A stretch of 64,000 nt of DNA from contig JBJKZD010000009.1 in the NCBI GenBank assembly GCA_045560765.1, forward strand, positions 248,001-312,000. The letters run 5' to 3'. Both the position numbers and the translations under genes were made by a program. The notes beneath the pieces are model-generated. The model did no database searches, was not told where the DNA came from, and saw nothing but the letters and a program-made list of their open reading frames with translations. Shown here in pieces: positions 36,852 to 45,612 of this stretch (within the stretch, counting starts at the first letter, position 1; every line of letters begins with the position of its first letter). The DNA comes from UBA9926 sp913064795 (GTDB taxonomy: Bacteria > Pseudomonadota > Gammaproteobacteria > Pseudomonadales > Azotimanducaceae).

Positions 36852-37637
36852 TTAAGTATTGTTGGTAATAAATTGCAACATTTGGTCACTGGTCGAAATC
36901 GCCCGGCTGTTGATCTCATAGGCCCGTTGGGTTTCGATCATGTTGACGAGTTCTTCAACGACATTGACATTTGAGCTTTCTATAAAGCCTTGCATGATGG
37001 TTCCAAGCCCATTGATGCCTGGATTACCCGCCTGACCTGTCCCGCTTGAAGCCGTCTCGACATAGAGATTTTTACCCATGGGCATCAAACCCGAGGGATT
37101 AATAAAATCAGTGAGCTGAACGTTGCCCACCTGGGTCGCAACCGCAGAGCCCGGGGTGACCACCGAAACCGTGCCATCAGCACCGATGCTGACGGACTGA
37201 GCGCCCTCAGGCACGGTGATCGCCGGCTGCACCACATAACCACTGGAGGTCACCAGCTGGCCCTGATTGTCGACCTGAAACGAACCATCCCGGGTAAAGG
37301 CCTGGGAGCCGTCCGGCATCAATACTTCGATGAAGCCTCGTCCCTCAATGGCAACATCAAAGGCGTTGCCTGTTTCGACCAAATTACCCTGACTGAAGAG
37401 TTTTTCCGTCGCGACGGTGCGAACACCCAACCCGAGCATCAACCCCGAGGGCAACTGGGTGTCCTGGGAAGATTGCGCACCGGATTGACGCACATTTTGA
37501 TAGAGCAGGTCTTCAAAAACCGCACGGGACCGCTTAAAGCCTGCGGTACTGGCGTTGGCCAGATTGTTAGAAATCGTGCTCAGCTTGGTTTGCTGAGCAT
37601 CGAGTCCGGTTTTAGCGATCCAGAGAGATTGATTCAT
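36852..37637 (-). CDS. flgG: FlgG distal rod protein
   Basis: Distal rod subunit. 261 residues, as usual. N-terminus SLWIAKTGLDAQQTKLSTIS, NNLANASTAGFKRSRAVFED; DVAIEGRGFIEVLMPDGSQA; C-terminus ESSNVNVVEELVNMIETQRA followed by YEINSRAIST. ATG 37637. A 139-bp spacer with tandem repeats separates it from flgF. Confidence 0.97.
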   Translation of the reverse strand: MNQSLWIAKTGLDAQQTKLSTISNNLANASTAGFKRSRAVFEDLLYQNVRQSGAQSSQDTQLPSGLMLGLGVRTVATEKLFSQGNLVETGNAFDVAIEGRGFIEVLMPDGSQAFTRDGSFQVDNQGQLVTSSGYVVQPAITVPEGAQSVSIGADGTVSVVTPGSAVATQVGNVQLTDFINPSGLMPMGKNLYVETASSGTGQAGNPGINGLGTIMQGFIESSNVNVVEELVNMIETQRAYEINSRAISTSDQMLQFITNNT

Positions 37638-37673
37638 GTTGGTTGGCTCCTACGCATCTTTCGCGTCATCAGT

Positions 37674-37730
37674 CTGTTACTTGTTAAATCTGTTACTTGT
37701 TAAATCCGGTACTTGTTAAATCTGTTATCT
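37674..37730. repeat. 16-bp tandem repeat between flgF and flgG
   Basis: CTGTTACTTGTTAAAT stands at 37674-37689 and 37690-37705, a third copy with two changes at 37706-37721, and a partial fourth from 37722. It fills the flgF-flgG spacer inside the flg operon. Confidence 0.85.
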
Positions 37731-37776
37731 CTTATTGCTGATCTGTGTTGACCCTGACCTTTATGAAAGCCGCTGC

Positions 37777-38505
37777 TTAAGAAAACCGTAATATTTGATC
37801 AAGGCTTTGCTGGTTCTCTTCTGAGGACTGCATCAGCTTGACCTGGGTTTCAAACTTTCGCGCGAGATCGATCATATGAACCAGCGCCTCAATCGGGTTG
37901 ACGTTGCTCGCCTCAAGCGCGCCTGAGACAACCCGCAGTTTTGCATCCGGGATCGCCGTCTCGCCGCCTTCCAGACGAAGCAATCCATCCTCGCCCTTGG
38001 TCATCACCTGACCTTCATCTAATCGGACCAATTGCAATCGATCGACCCGCTGCAGCGCGTTGGGCAAGGCCCCTAAACGCTGAATCGAAATCGTGCCGTC
38101 ACCGCCAATTTCGATTTCGCTGTAAGGCTGTAATGCGATCCGACCAGCCTCACCCAAAACATATTGACCCGCACCATTGACCAGAAAATTATCCTGATCG
38201 ATGCGCAAATCACCCCGCCTAGAATAGGCGTCCGAGCCATCCGGTGCTTCGATGAGGAAATAGCCCTCACCGTTAACCCCCGCATCATCAATGGCAACGT
38301 CGAGTTTATTACCCGTGGTTTGAACCGTTCCTGGGGACAAATCGACCCCGCTCTTGAGCCCATCGGTTGACCGGGTTCCCGCATAGGTCACCAAATCTTT
38401 GCGAAAGCCGGGCGTGCTCGCATTGGCAAGGTTATGAGAATTCATCGCTTGGGCGAGCATGGTCTCGCGCGCACCCAAGGCTGAAAGTTCTAATAATTTA
38501 CTCAC
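37777..38505 (-). CDS. flgF: FlgF proximal rod protein
   Basis: Proximal rod subunit. 242 residues. Begins at GTG 38505 with AGGAG seven bases upstream. Motifs: LAQAMNSHNLANASTPGFRK, DVAIDDAGVNGEGYFLIEAP, and the C-terminal LEASNVNPIEALVHMIDLAR. The Asn-Leu-Ala and closing helix patterns mark it as a rod protein; placement between flgE and flgG makes it FlgF. Confidence 0.95.
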   Translation of the reverse strand: MSKLLELSALGARETMLAQAMNSHNLANASTPGFRKDLVTYAGTRSTDGLKSGVDLSPGTVQTTGNKLDVAIDDAGVNGEGYFLIEAPDGSDAYSRRGDLRIDQDNFLVNGAGQYVLGEAGRIALQPYSEIEIGGDGTISIQRLGALPNALQRVDRLQLVRLDEGQVMTKGEDGLLRLEGGETAIPDAKLRVVSGALEASNVNPIEALVHMIDLARKFETQVKLMQSSEENQQSLDQILRFS

Positions 38506-38530
38506 TGACCGGCTCCTATCTGTTCAACCG

Positions 38531-39808
38531 TTATCGCAGGTTAATCACAGTTTGCGTGACGGCGTCTTCGGTCTGAATCATCTGCGCATTGGCCTGAAAA
38601 TTCCGCTGGGCAACGATCATGCGAACAAGCTGGGAGGTGATCTCGACGTTGGATGATTCGAGGGCGCCAGATTGCAGAAGACCCGTACCGCTCAACCCGG
38701 GTGTCGTCAACGTCGGGCTTCCCGCTGAGAAAGTTTCCACAAAGGAGGTATCGCCCACGGGTTGTAGACCATTAGGATTGGTAAAGTTAGCAACCGCGAT
38801 TTGCCCCTGGCGACGAGACTGACCGTTGGTATAGCGCGTAAACAGCACTCCGGTCTCATCAATTTCTAGACCCCGCAGCTGGCCCGTCGTATAGCCGTCC
38901 TGCTGGACGGTACTCACGGCAAAGGCCGCGCCAAACTGTGTAAAGCTTGACAGATCGGCTGAGAAGGCCTGCACCGCCGCACCGTTGGCAGCGCCTGTAG
39001 AGTCGAGCGGCTGCCAACCAGCAATATTGATCAGCAGCGGTTTGTTTGCCTCAGCAAGCTGACCATTGGCTTCAAACGGGATTGTCGTCGCACCGCCGAT
39101 TTCTACGCCATCAATGGCTGTGCGCGCTTCCCAAGTATTGTCACCAGCGCCTTTTGAAAAATAGACACTCAAAACGTGAGGATTACCCAGTCCATCATAA
39201 ATCGTCAGAGACGTGGACGAGTTAAATTGATCCGCTTTCGGCAAAACCGGTGGATTAGCAAATGCATTCAACGCTCCGCCAGCGCCATCAGGATTCCAGT
39301 CTTCGGCTTGAAGATCACGAGAATCCAAGTTTGCTGTGATGGAGGCAACTCCAGTTGCATTGGGATCAACCAAAGCTGTTGAAAGCACTATATCACCAAG
39401 TTCACCCGTAACATTTCCTGCTGCGTCGGTGGGGTAACCCTGTAATTTAAGCCCTGAGGAGTTGACAATAAACCCATCGCGATCGAGCTGAAAAGCGCCA
39501 GCACGGCTATAAGTTGCTACACCGCCATCACTCAGTCTGAAGAAGCCATTACCATTGATGGCCATATCGAGCGCATTATTTGTAAATTCGATATTGCCCT
39601 GCGAAAAGTCTTGAGTAACCGAATTAAGCTGAACACCCTGACCAATCGCCTTGCCCGGGGTCCCTAAGAGACTCGCTGCATAGAGATCTGTGAATTCGCC
39701 CTGAGAGGATTTAAATCCACTGGTGGAACTGTTCGCAATGTTGTTGCCAATAATCCCTAAATCTGCTGATGCAGCAAGAATTCCGGAAACTGAAGTATCA
39801 AAAGCCAT
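38531..39808 (-). CDS. flgE: FlgE hook protein
   Basis: Hook subunit. 425 residues. N-terminus FDTSVSGILAASADLGIIGN, NIANSSTSGFKSSQGEFTDL; DMAINGNGFFRLSDGG; C-terminus GALESSNVEITSQLVRMIVA, QRNFQANAQMIQTEDAVTQT. Near-normal length for the family. Begins 31 bases after flgD. Confidence 0.96.
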   Translation of the reverse strand: MAFDTSVSGILAASADLGIIGNNIANSSTSGFKSSQGEFTDLYAASLLGTPGKAIGQGVQLNSVTQDFSQGNIEFTNNALDMAINGNGFFRLSDGGVATYSRAGAFQLDRDGFIVNSSGLKLQGYPTDAAGNVTGELGDIVLSTALVDPNATGVASITANLDSRDLQAEDWNPDGAGGALNAFANPPVLPKADQFNSSTSLTIYDGLGNPHVLSVYFSKGAGDNTWEARTAIDGVEIGGATTIPFEANGQLAEANKPLLINIAGWQPLDSTGAANGAAVQAFSADLSSFTQFGAAFAVSTVQQDGYTTGQLRGLEIDETGVLFTRYTNGQSRRQGQIAVANFTNPNGLQPVGDTSFVETFSAGSPTLTTPGLSGTGLLQSGALESSNVEITSQLVRMIVAQRNFQANAQMIQTEDAVTQTVINLR

Positions 39809-39839
39809 GGGTTAACTCCTTTAAATTAAAATTCACCGC

Positions 39840-40514
39840 TTAGCGGTATTCTCTGACCTCGCCCAAGCTCGCAGTGCGACCATTGGCTAAATTCAACGTG
39901 ACTTGCTGGGTTGTCTGATCGAGGCTCACGCTTTCGATCCGGTTGGCCATGGACATTGGCAAGCTGCCGACCTGTCCGTTGGCTGCACCCGCGGCGGCAA
40001 AATAGTAATTGCCTGCTTCAACGGCCTTACCGTTTGAATCGCGACCGTCCCACTCAAAAGACACCTCGCGACCCATACCGGGTTCAACCGACATCGAGCG
40101 AACAAGCGCGCCGCTGGCATCACGAATTTGCACTTCGATTTGTGCCATAGGTTGGGTTTGATCGATGATGCCTTCCACCGGCGCCACACCATCAAAACTG
40201 GCCGAATCTGTTTGAACAATGGCCTGCTTATCCAGCAAGGTCGCTGCTTGCAACCCTTGGGCACCCAGAATCGAGTCCGAGACCGAACCAAAACTGCCGT
40301 TTAAGTCTTCGATCCCGTTAACCATGCTGAACTGGGCCATCTGGGACAAAAACTCATTGTTGTCCATGGGCTTGGTCGGGTCCTGGTTTTCAAGCTGAGC
40401 CACCATCAGCGCAAGAAAGTCTTCTTGACCTAGCTCACTTTTACCTCGGCCTTTGAAGGTTTCTTGGGTTGGGTCACTCATTCCCAATAACTGATGCACT
40501 GAACTGATTGTCAT
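39840..40514 (-). CDS. flgD: FlgD hook cap/scaffold protein
   Basis: Hook-capping scaffold. 224 residues. The N-terminal block GQEDFLALMVAQLENQDPTK, PMDNNEFLSQMAQFSMVNGI is diagnostic; the FlgD tudor/Ig parts follow (RDASGALVRSMSVEPGMGRE, FEWDGRDSNGKAVEAGNYYF). Ten bases separate it from flgC. Confidence 0.96.
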   Translation of the reverse strand: MTISSVHQLLGMSDPTQETFKGRGKSELGQEDFLALMVAQLENQDPTKPMDNNEFLSQMAQFSMVNGIEDLNGSFGSVSDSILGAQGLQAATLLDKQAIVQTDSASFDGVAPVEGIIDQTQPMAQIEVQIRDASGALVRSMSVEPGMGREVSFEWDGRDSNGKAVEAGNYYFAAAGAANGQVGSLPMSMANRIESVSLDQTTQQVTLNLANGRTASLGEVREYR

Positions 40515-40524
40515 AATGAAATCC

Positions 40525-40935
40525 TTATTGTCCGATCGTGAGCGTCCGCATCAGCATTTGCTTTGCGGTGTTCATCATTTCGACGTTGGTTTGATAAGAG
40601 CGCGAGGCCTGCATCATGTTGGCCATCTCCTGCACGGTGTTGACGTTCGACATATAAACGAAGCCATCTTCATCCGCCAAAGGATTGCCTGGCTCATAGG
40701 AGCTCCGAGCTGGGCGGTTGTCCTCGACCGTGCCATCAAACTTCACGCTCATACCCACAGCGTTTGATTCTTGGTTTAAGACCGACTTAAAAACGGGATA
40801 CTGCCCTTTGAAGGCGGTCTCCGGATCTCCTGAGGCGACTTCGGCATTGGCGAGGTTCTCAGCGGTGACATTAAGACGCGCTGTCTGCGCGGTCAGAGCG
40901 CTATGACTCACCCCAAATACATTCATTAAACTCAC
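40525..40935 (-). CDS. flgC: FlgC proximal rod protein
   Basis: Proximal rod subunit. 136 residues, as usual. GTG start at 40935 with GGAG eight bases upstream gives MSLMNVFGVSHSALTAQTAR, matching the family opening. VTAENLANAEVASGDPETAF and the end VEMMNTAKQMLMRTLTIGQ are typical. Three bases separate it from flgB. Confidence 0.96.
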   Translation of the reverse strand: MSLMNVFGVSHSALTAQTARLNVTAENLANAEVASGDPETAFKGQYPVFKSVLNQESNAVGMSVKFDGTVEDNRPARSSYEPGNPLADEDGFVYMSNVNTVQEMANMMQASRSYQTNVEMMNTAKQMLMRTLTIGQ

Positions 40936-40938
40936 GTT

Positions 40939-41344
40939 TTATTCTCCTTTCAGCGCCAGTTTCATCCCGCGAATCTTCGAGCTGAGAAACTGGATACTCA
41001 CTTGATACTGGATCGAATTCTTTGTGAACGCCGCCTGCTCTGCTTCGGCTTCGACGGTGTTCCCGTTTTGCTTGAAGTTTTCTGGGACACGGTAAAGCAG
41101 ATCTGAGCTCATCGCGTTATCAGGACCCATATGCCGAGTATTGGTGGTTTTCATTGGTCCTGTTTTGACCACTGACCCGGGCTGCAAACTCCGCCTTGAA
41201 ATCAATGTCCCGAGCCTTAAAGCCTGGCGTGTCGGCATTGGCGATGTTGCCCGCAAGCAGCTCGGCACGCGAAGAGCGCATTTGTAGCGCTGTTGCATGA
41301 CCGTTCAGAGCGTTATCTATCCAGTTCACTGTTTGTTCCATCAA
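40939..41344 (-). CDS. flgB: FlgB proximal rod protein, split by an apparent frameshift
   Basis: Proximal rod subunit, first gene of the flg operon. The N-terminal half (ATG 41344; LQMRSSRAELLAGNIANADT, PGFKARDIDFKAEFAARVSG) ends early in frame at 41120. The C-terminal half (YRVPENFKQNGNTVEAEAEQ, AAFTKNSIQYQVSIQFLSSK, IRGMKLALKGE) continues one base ahead to the stop at 40939. Removing one A from the AAAA near 41165 joins VSGQ to TGPMKTTNTRHMGP and gives about 135 residues, the normal size. Base-calling error is the simplest cause. Confidence 0.9.
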
Positions 41345-41370
41345 CTTGTTCTAACTTTGGCTGTTCTTAA

Positions 41371-41386
41371 CGCAACGCCCATGCCA
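41371..41386 (-). promoter_or_regulatory. Sigma-54 promoter of the flgB operon
   Basis: Minus-strand TGGCAT-GGGCG-TTGCG, exact GG-N10-GC spacing, 27 bases before the flgB ATG. flgBCDE is sigma-54/FleR dependent in Pseudomonas. Confidence 0.7.
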
Positions 41387-41449
41387 ATTTTTAAAAATCA
41401 ATTAAAACAATGAGTTATGGATATTCTGGACACAGCGCACCGCCCAAAG

Positions 41450-41464
41450 CGGCAAGTCTTGCCG
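41450..41464. repeat. Palindrome CGGCAAG-T-CTTGCCG upstream of flgB
   Basis: Perfect 7-bp arms around one base, about 64 bp upstream of the -24 element of flgB, the distance at which FleQ-type boxes stand at fliL and fleS. It may be a site for a different activator such as FleR. Confidence 0.5.
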
Positions 41465-41469
41465 AGCTC

Positions 41470-41505
41470 GTCAAAGGATTTGTCTAGAACCGTCAAAATT
41501 TTTAC
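41470..41505. promoter_or_regulatory. Imperfect FleQ-like sites upstream of flgB
   Basis: GTCAAAGGATTTGTC (41470-41484, one base longer and one mismatch) and GTCAAAATTTTTAC (41492-41505, one mismatch to GTCAA-N4-TTGAC) stand in tandem. Weak evidence. Confidence 0.3.
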
Positions 41506-41546
41506 AGGGTGCTTTCCCGACTTTTTGGACACCCTTTGTCTAAAGA

Positions 41547-41574
41547 AAACAGTCCAATGAAAACAGTCCAATGA
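41547..41574. repeat. 14-bp tandem duplication upstream of flgB
   Basis: AAACAGTCCAATGA stands twice head to tail without change. It lies in the 1,067-bp flgB-flgA spacer, in which no supported gene is seen. Confidence 0.8.
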
Positions 41575-42021
41575 AAACTTCACAGCGCCGGTGTAACCCG
41601 TTCGGACGGTCGTTTGATGTTTGCCGCGCACCTGAGTGCCCCGGAACCTTTCAATGTGTGGGTCGGCGGCTTAGAAACGCAGTTAATCGCCTTCATGAAT
41701 TATCTTTTTTAACCCCCTCTTTTTACCGCCGCGGCTTGTCGGCTTACACAACGACCCACGAGCATGGCGTCGGCTTCATTGCTCAAGCTCAGGCCCAACA
41801 TGACCGGAGCCGCCTCTCATATCGCGATGATCTAACCCCCAATCGCCTTACTCTGGCAGAGGGAGGGGCGCACCGGGTTCGCATTCTCGAAAGGCCAAAT
41901 TCAAACCGCCGCCTGATACAGCCAGGCACTCATACTTGAGCAGTCGATGTGATTTACCCCGCTAGCCCGTGGCCTGGCACCAGATCGACACCGCCGCGCT
42001 CGATGGGTATCCAGCTTTATC

Positions 42022-42196
42022 GGCTGAGGGCTCTTTTTTCGCTGAGGGCTCTTTATCCGCTGAAGGCTCCTTATCGCTGAGGGCTCTTTATCGCTGAGGG
42101 CTGTATATCCGCTGAAGGCTCTTTATCGCTGAGGGCTCTTTTTGCGCTAAGGGCTCTTTTTGCGCTGAGGGCTCTTTGTGCGCTGAAGGGCTCTTT
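42022..42196. repeat. Ten-copy 17-19 bp tandem repeat between flgB and flgA
   Basis: About ten copies of a unit like GCTGAGGGCTCTTTATC in a row, varying at a few positions and in length. Units are not multiples of three, so the frames that cross it on the minus strand are not convincing genes. It lies about 220 bp upstream of flgA. Confidence 0.85.
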
Positions 42197-42315
42197 CCAC
42201 AGAGCCAAGGGCTTGACGCCACAAAGGTGGGATCGGCAGCCATGACCATCAGCTGATCCGAAACACGCCATCTCCGCGTTCCGACCGAGGGAGACAAACC
42301 AGGGACTCGCCGCTG

Positions 42316-42332
42316 TTGGCACGCTATTTGTA
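42316..42332 (+). promoter_or_regulatory. Candidate sigma-54 promoter of flgA
   Basis: TTGGCACG-CTAT-TTGTA matches the -24 element fully but has T for C at the -12 core. It stands about 80 bases before the flgA ATG. flgA is sigma-54 dependent in Pseudomonas. Confidence 0.45.
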
Positions 42333-42411
42333 TTAAATCACCAACAAAAGCACCATGCTTCGATGCAAAAGCACCGTGAAATTATATTTAAGTGATTAAA
42401 AACAATAGGTT

Positions 42412-43185
42412 ATGGATATGAAAGGTTCAGTTACAGCAGTGCTGGTTCGGGTTCAAACCCATGAAATCGTCAAAATACCGACGTTCTTTCTGATGATTCT
42501 CGCGATCTTATCCTCGTTTGCGGCCTCTGCCGTACCCAACCCGACCCAGTTTGAGCTGCGTGACAACATTTTTAACGCCGCGAAAGAGGGCGTGCTCAGA
42601 ATGCCTGAGGTCAACGCCTTGGCTAACCCCCACATTAAGGGCGGAAATTTGGATAACCGCGTTCGCTTGTCGGCATGCCCCGGACCCCTGATTGCAGAAC
42701 CTGCCCATCAAACGTTTCGCGGTGGGAGGATCACCATTAAGGTCTCCTGCGAGACAGACATTTCTTGGTCCATCTACGTCCCACTGACCGTCGTCTCTGA
42801 CGTTACCGTGGTCAAAGTCAATCGAACACTGCCACGAGGGACCATCTTGAACAAACGTGACCTCCAAGAACTCTTGGTCAGGCGCGCCCCGGGACACCTT
42901 CCAATCATCAACCACATCGAGGAGGCGATTGGCTCAGCCCTGAAGCGCCCGATCAACGAAGGGACCGAGCTACAACACAGCATGCTTGAGGCGCCTGTCA
43001 TTATTAAACGAGGGGATCAAACGGTGATCGAGGCCGGTAATGAGCGCTTTACCGTCAGAATGACCGGCCGAGCCCTCCAAAATGGCGCTGTCGGAGAACA
43101 AATTCGCGTCCAAAATCTGGCCTCTAAGCGAACCGTTCAGGGCCAAGTTCAAGCGAATGGCAAGATCGCCATCACGCAATGGTAA
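42412..43185 (+). CDS. flgA: FlgA P-ring assembly chaperone
   Basis: Periplasmic chaperone for FlgI. 257 residues; ATG 42412 or the ATG two codons on. Signal-like segment FFLMILAILSSFAASA lies near residues 25-40. The SAF/ChapFlgA region shows VVKVNRTLPRGTILNKRDLQ and the C-terminal VQNLASKRTVQGQVQANGKI, both diagnostic. It is divergent from flgB and upstream of flgMN, as in Pseudomonas and Vibrio. Confidence 0.94.
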   Translation: MDMKGSVTAVLVRVQTHEIVKIPTFFLMILAILSSFAASAVPNPTQFELRDNIFNAAKEGVLRMPEVNALANPHIKGGNLDNRVRLSACPGPLIAEPAHQTFRGGRITIKVSCETDISWSIYVPLTVVSDVTVVKVNRTLPRGTILNKRDLQELLVRRAPGHLPIINHIEEAIGSALKRPINEGTELQHSMLEAPVIIKRGDQTVIEAGNERFTVRMTGRALQNGAVGEQIRVQNLASKRTVQGQVQANGKIAITQW

Positions 43186-43192
43186 AAAAAAC

Positions 43193-43219
43193 TAAAGTTT
43201 TATGAAATAATGTCGATAA
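43193..43219 (+). promoter_or_regulatory. Sigma-28 promoter of flgMN
   Basis: TAAA-N15-GTCGATAA, one base from the FliA consensus, 50 bases before the flgM ATG. It would place the anti-sigma factor under its own target, as known in other flagellates. Confidence 0.82.
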
Positions 43220-43269
43220 CCACAGTACGCCAAGGAATTTTGGCTGCACAACGATAGGAATGACTTGAA

Positions 43270-43563
43270 ATGGCCATGGATATCAAGCCAACTCAAACTG
43301 GGGTGACCCAGTCGCTAACGCAAAAGCCCTTGCAGGCTAATGCGACTGCGAGCTCGTCTAATCGCGCCACGCGGACCGATACGGTCACCGTTACGACTGC
43401 AGCCGAAGACTTAAAAGAAATGGAAAAGAACCTATCTTCCCTCGCTAATGCTGATGAGGCCAGGATCTCTGCCGTCAAAGAGCGAATTCAAAACGGCGCT
43501 TTCCAGATCGATGTGGCGAAAATTGCTGAAAAGCTGATCGAACAGGAAACCGATCTGCTCTAG
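43270..43563 (+). CDS. flgM: FlgM anti-sigma-28 factor
   Basis: Binds FliA until the hook is finished, then is exported. 97 residues, as usual. An unstructured Thr/Ser/Ala N-terminus leads to the sigma-binding C-terminal helices (ISAVKERIQNGAFQIDVAKI, AEKLIEQETDLL). AGGA lies upstream of ATG 43270; a second ATG is two codons on. Pairs with flgN. Confidence 0.92.
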   Translation: MAMDIKPTQTGVTQSLTQKPLQANATASSSNRATRTDTVTVTTAAEDLKEMEKNLSSLANADEARISAVKERIQNGAFQIDVAKIAEKLIEQETDLL

Positions 43564-43601
43564 CAAGGTTATCGGCGCACCTTCACCAAGGAGTGCCAAC
43601 G

Positions 43602-44093
43602 ATGAGTCAATTTGAACCCAGTCAATTTCGGTCAGCACTGACCAACTTGCTTTCGAGTCAACAAAACCTCTTGGGTGAGCTAGAAACTCAGATCGCCCTC
43701 GAGCGGGATGCACTTAATCAAAAGCAAAGCGAAGTCCTCTTTAAACTGGCCACCGAGAAAGAAGACCTCATGGCCAACCTAGAGCAATACCTGACTCAGA
43801 GCAAAACGGTGGTCAATCATCTGCGTGAACAAATGCCTGAAGCCAGCACACGAGAGATTTTTAACTGGTGCGATCCCAGCGGTGCCCTTGATCAGCTTCG
43901 ACTTGAAGTCATGACGCTCACTGACCGCTGTCTTGCCGACAATCAACACAACGGTATTCAGGTTCGTCGCCAAGCTCAACAGGTCCATCGGGCGCTCAGT
44001 ACGCTCCGGGGTGAGGAACTACAAGGCTTTAGTTACGGCGCAAAGGGTGAAAATTTCCAGGGGCATGATTCCCGAAGTCTCGGTAAAGCCTAG
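43602..44093 (+). CDS. flgN: FlgN-type chaperone of FlgK/FlgL
   Basis: Export chaperone for the junction proteins. 163 residues from ATG 43602 with AAGGAG eight bases upstream. Almost wholly helical and charged (LLSSQQNLLGELETQIALER, DALNQKQSEVLFKLATEKED), as in FlgN. Sequence is weakly conserved in the family; position right after flgM supports the call. It ends 12 bp from the convergent M20 gene. Confidence 0.85.
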   Translation: MSQFEPSQFRSALTNLLSSQQNLLGELETQIALERDALNQKQSEVLFKLATEKEDLMANLEQYLTQSKTVVNHLREQMPEASTREIFNWCDPSGALDQLRLEVMTLTDRCLADNQHNGIQVRRQAQQVHRALSTLRGEELQGFSYGAKGENFQGHDSRSLGKA

Positions 44094-44105
44094 GCCAACC
44101 CCTCG

Positions 44106-45450
44106 TTATTTTGCGGCATGACCGCTGGTTGCCGATGCCTTCGGCTGAGGCTCAAGACCGCACCATTCAGCAATAAACAGCGCCAGAGTCTTGGTCACTC
44201 GCCGAATGGACTCAAGGCTCACCCGCTCATCAAAGCCGTGGATACTGTCCGAATCAGGTCCATAAACCAGACACGGCGTCTGCAGCGTAGAGCGCAAACA
44301 CCCGTGCGTCTAAGTAGGCCAGCGAGGGAATATCCTGCAATGGGGCACCCACAACTTTTCGATGAAGGTTGACCAGCAGCTGCTCAGCATCGGAGCCTGG
44401 CTCAAGCACATAGCCTTCTGCCATAAAGCCGTTAAAACTGACTTCTGGCGGATTATTAGAAAGAAAAGGGTGTCCACCTGCCGCCTGCCGCAAGAAATCT
44501 TCAATGGCCCGTGCTTGCTCCTTAGCATCCTCCCCTGGATAAAGCCCGGTTCTAACATCGAAGCGACACCAAGCTGGAACAGAGCTCGCCCAATCACCGC
44601 CTGCTATTTTACCAACATTCACATTGATGGGCTTTTCGAGGTCTGCAAATAACGGGTACCGACTCTTCTGCGCATTACGGTCCCGTTCAAAATCTTTTAG
44701 GGCGGCAATGAGATACATCGCGGCATCGATGGCATTGGCGCCGGAACTCGCTGAGGCAACATGGACGGGATGGCCCGTGACATGCACTTGAAACCAAATG
44801 ACACCCACATTGGTCCGCACAAGCGACTCCCCCACCGGCTCCGTGATAATCGCCGCGTCAGCTTGATAACCCCTAACCAGAGCCGCAAGCGCGCCATTGC
44901 CGGTACATTCCTCTTCGGTCACTGATTGTACGAACACCGGTGCCGCCGGTTGCAGGCCCAAACTAGCGATCGCATCGAGGGCAAACAGGTTAGCAGCGAG
45001 ACCCGCCTTCATATCACCCGCGCCTCGGCCATAGAGCCAGTCGCCCCTCCGGACCGGCTCAAAAGGCGGCTGCTGCCAAAGATCAACGGGACCCGTTGGA
45101 ACCACATCCACATGGCCGTTCAAGATCAAGGATCGGCCGATTTGCTCCTGGGGCCGGTGACTCGCCACCACATTGATCGCTTGATCATAGGATACCGAAA
45201 CCGGTGAAAACCCAGGGTGATGTGCGATGTCCTCTGGATGGATTCGCCAGCGATCAACAGCGTAGCCCCGAGACTGATAGGCATCAAAGAGAAAATCTTG
45301 GCAGGTGCCCTCCTGTCCGCGAATAGAAGGAAACCGGACCAGTGCCTCAGTGAACTGAATTTGACGCTCAAACCCAGCATCGACGGCGCTCAATATTGCT
45401 TCGTGATGTTCTGTAGGGTCAGTCAAATAGCCTCCTTGGGCTTCTCTCAT
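44106..45450 (-). CDS. M20 family metallopeptidase (ArgE/DapE-like), split by an apparent frameshift
   Basis: Zinc hydrolase of the ArgE/DapE/CPG2 family; substrate unknown. From ATG 45450: metal-binding LNGHVDVVPTG, YGRGAGDMKAG and the catalytic pair in EEECTGNGAL. The frame breaks after LAYLDARV and stops at 44254, while the C-terminal TPCLVYGPDSDSIHGFDERV with the last metal His continues one base ahead to 44106. Removing one G from the GGG at 44301-44303 gives LDARCLRSTLQTPCLVYGP, which spaces Pro and the YGP motif as in the family. Full length would be about 447 residues. Confidence 0.82.
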
Positions 45451-45612
45451 TGTGGTCTTTGACTTTAGCTTTTTGCTTCAGCCGTTTGCATCACTCTATT
45501 CTTTGATTGATTTAATCAGTTCTCTAATTTCAGTCCCTTAGTCCTTTGCTCGTTGCCGCTTTTTATCGGCCCCGGTCTCATCGAACCTTAGCGCGACGCG
45601 AAACTGCGAGGT

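Noticed and set aside
41398..41939. Small frames on both strands in the flgB-flgA spacer
   Set aside because: No ribosome-binding site, Arg/His-rich composition, no motif.
42022..42322. Minus-strand frame with repeated RALSAK-like residues
   Set aside because: It only reads through the tandem repeat; unit lengths are not multiples of three and no ribosome-binding site precedes it.
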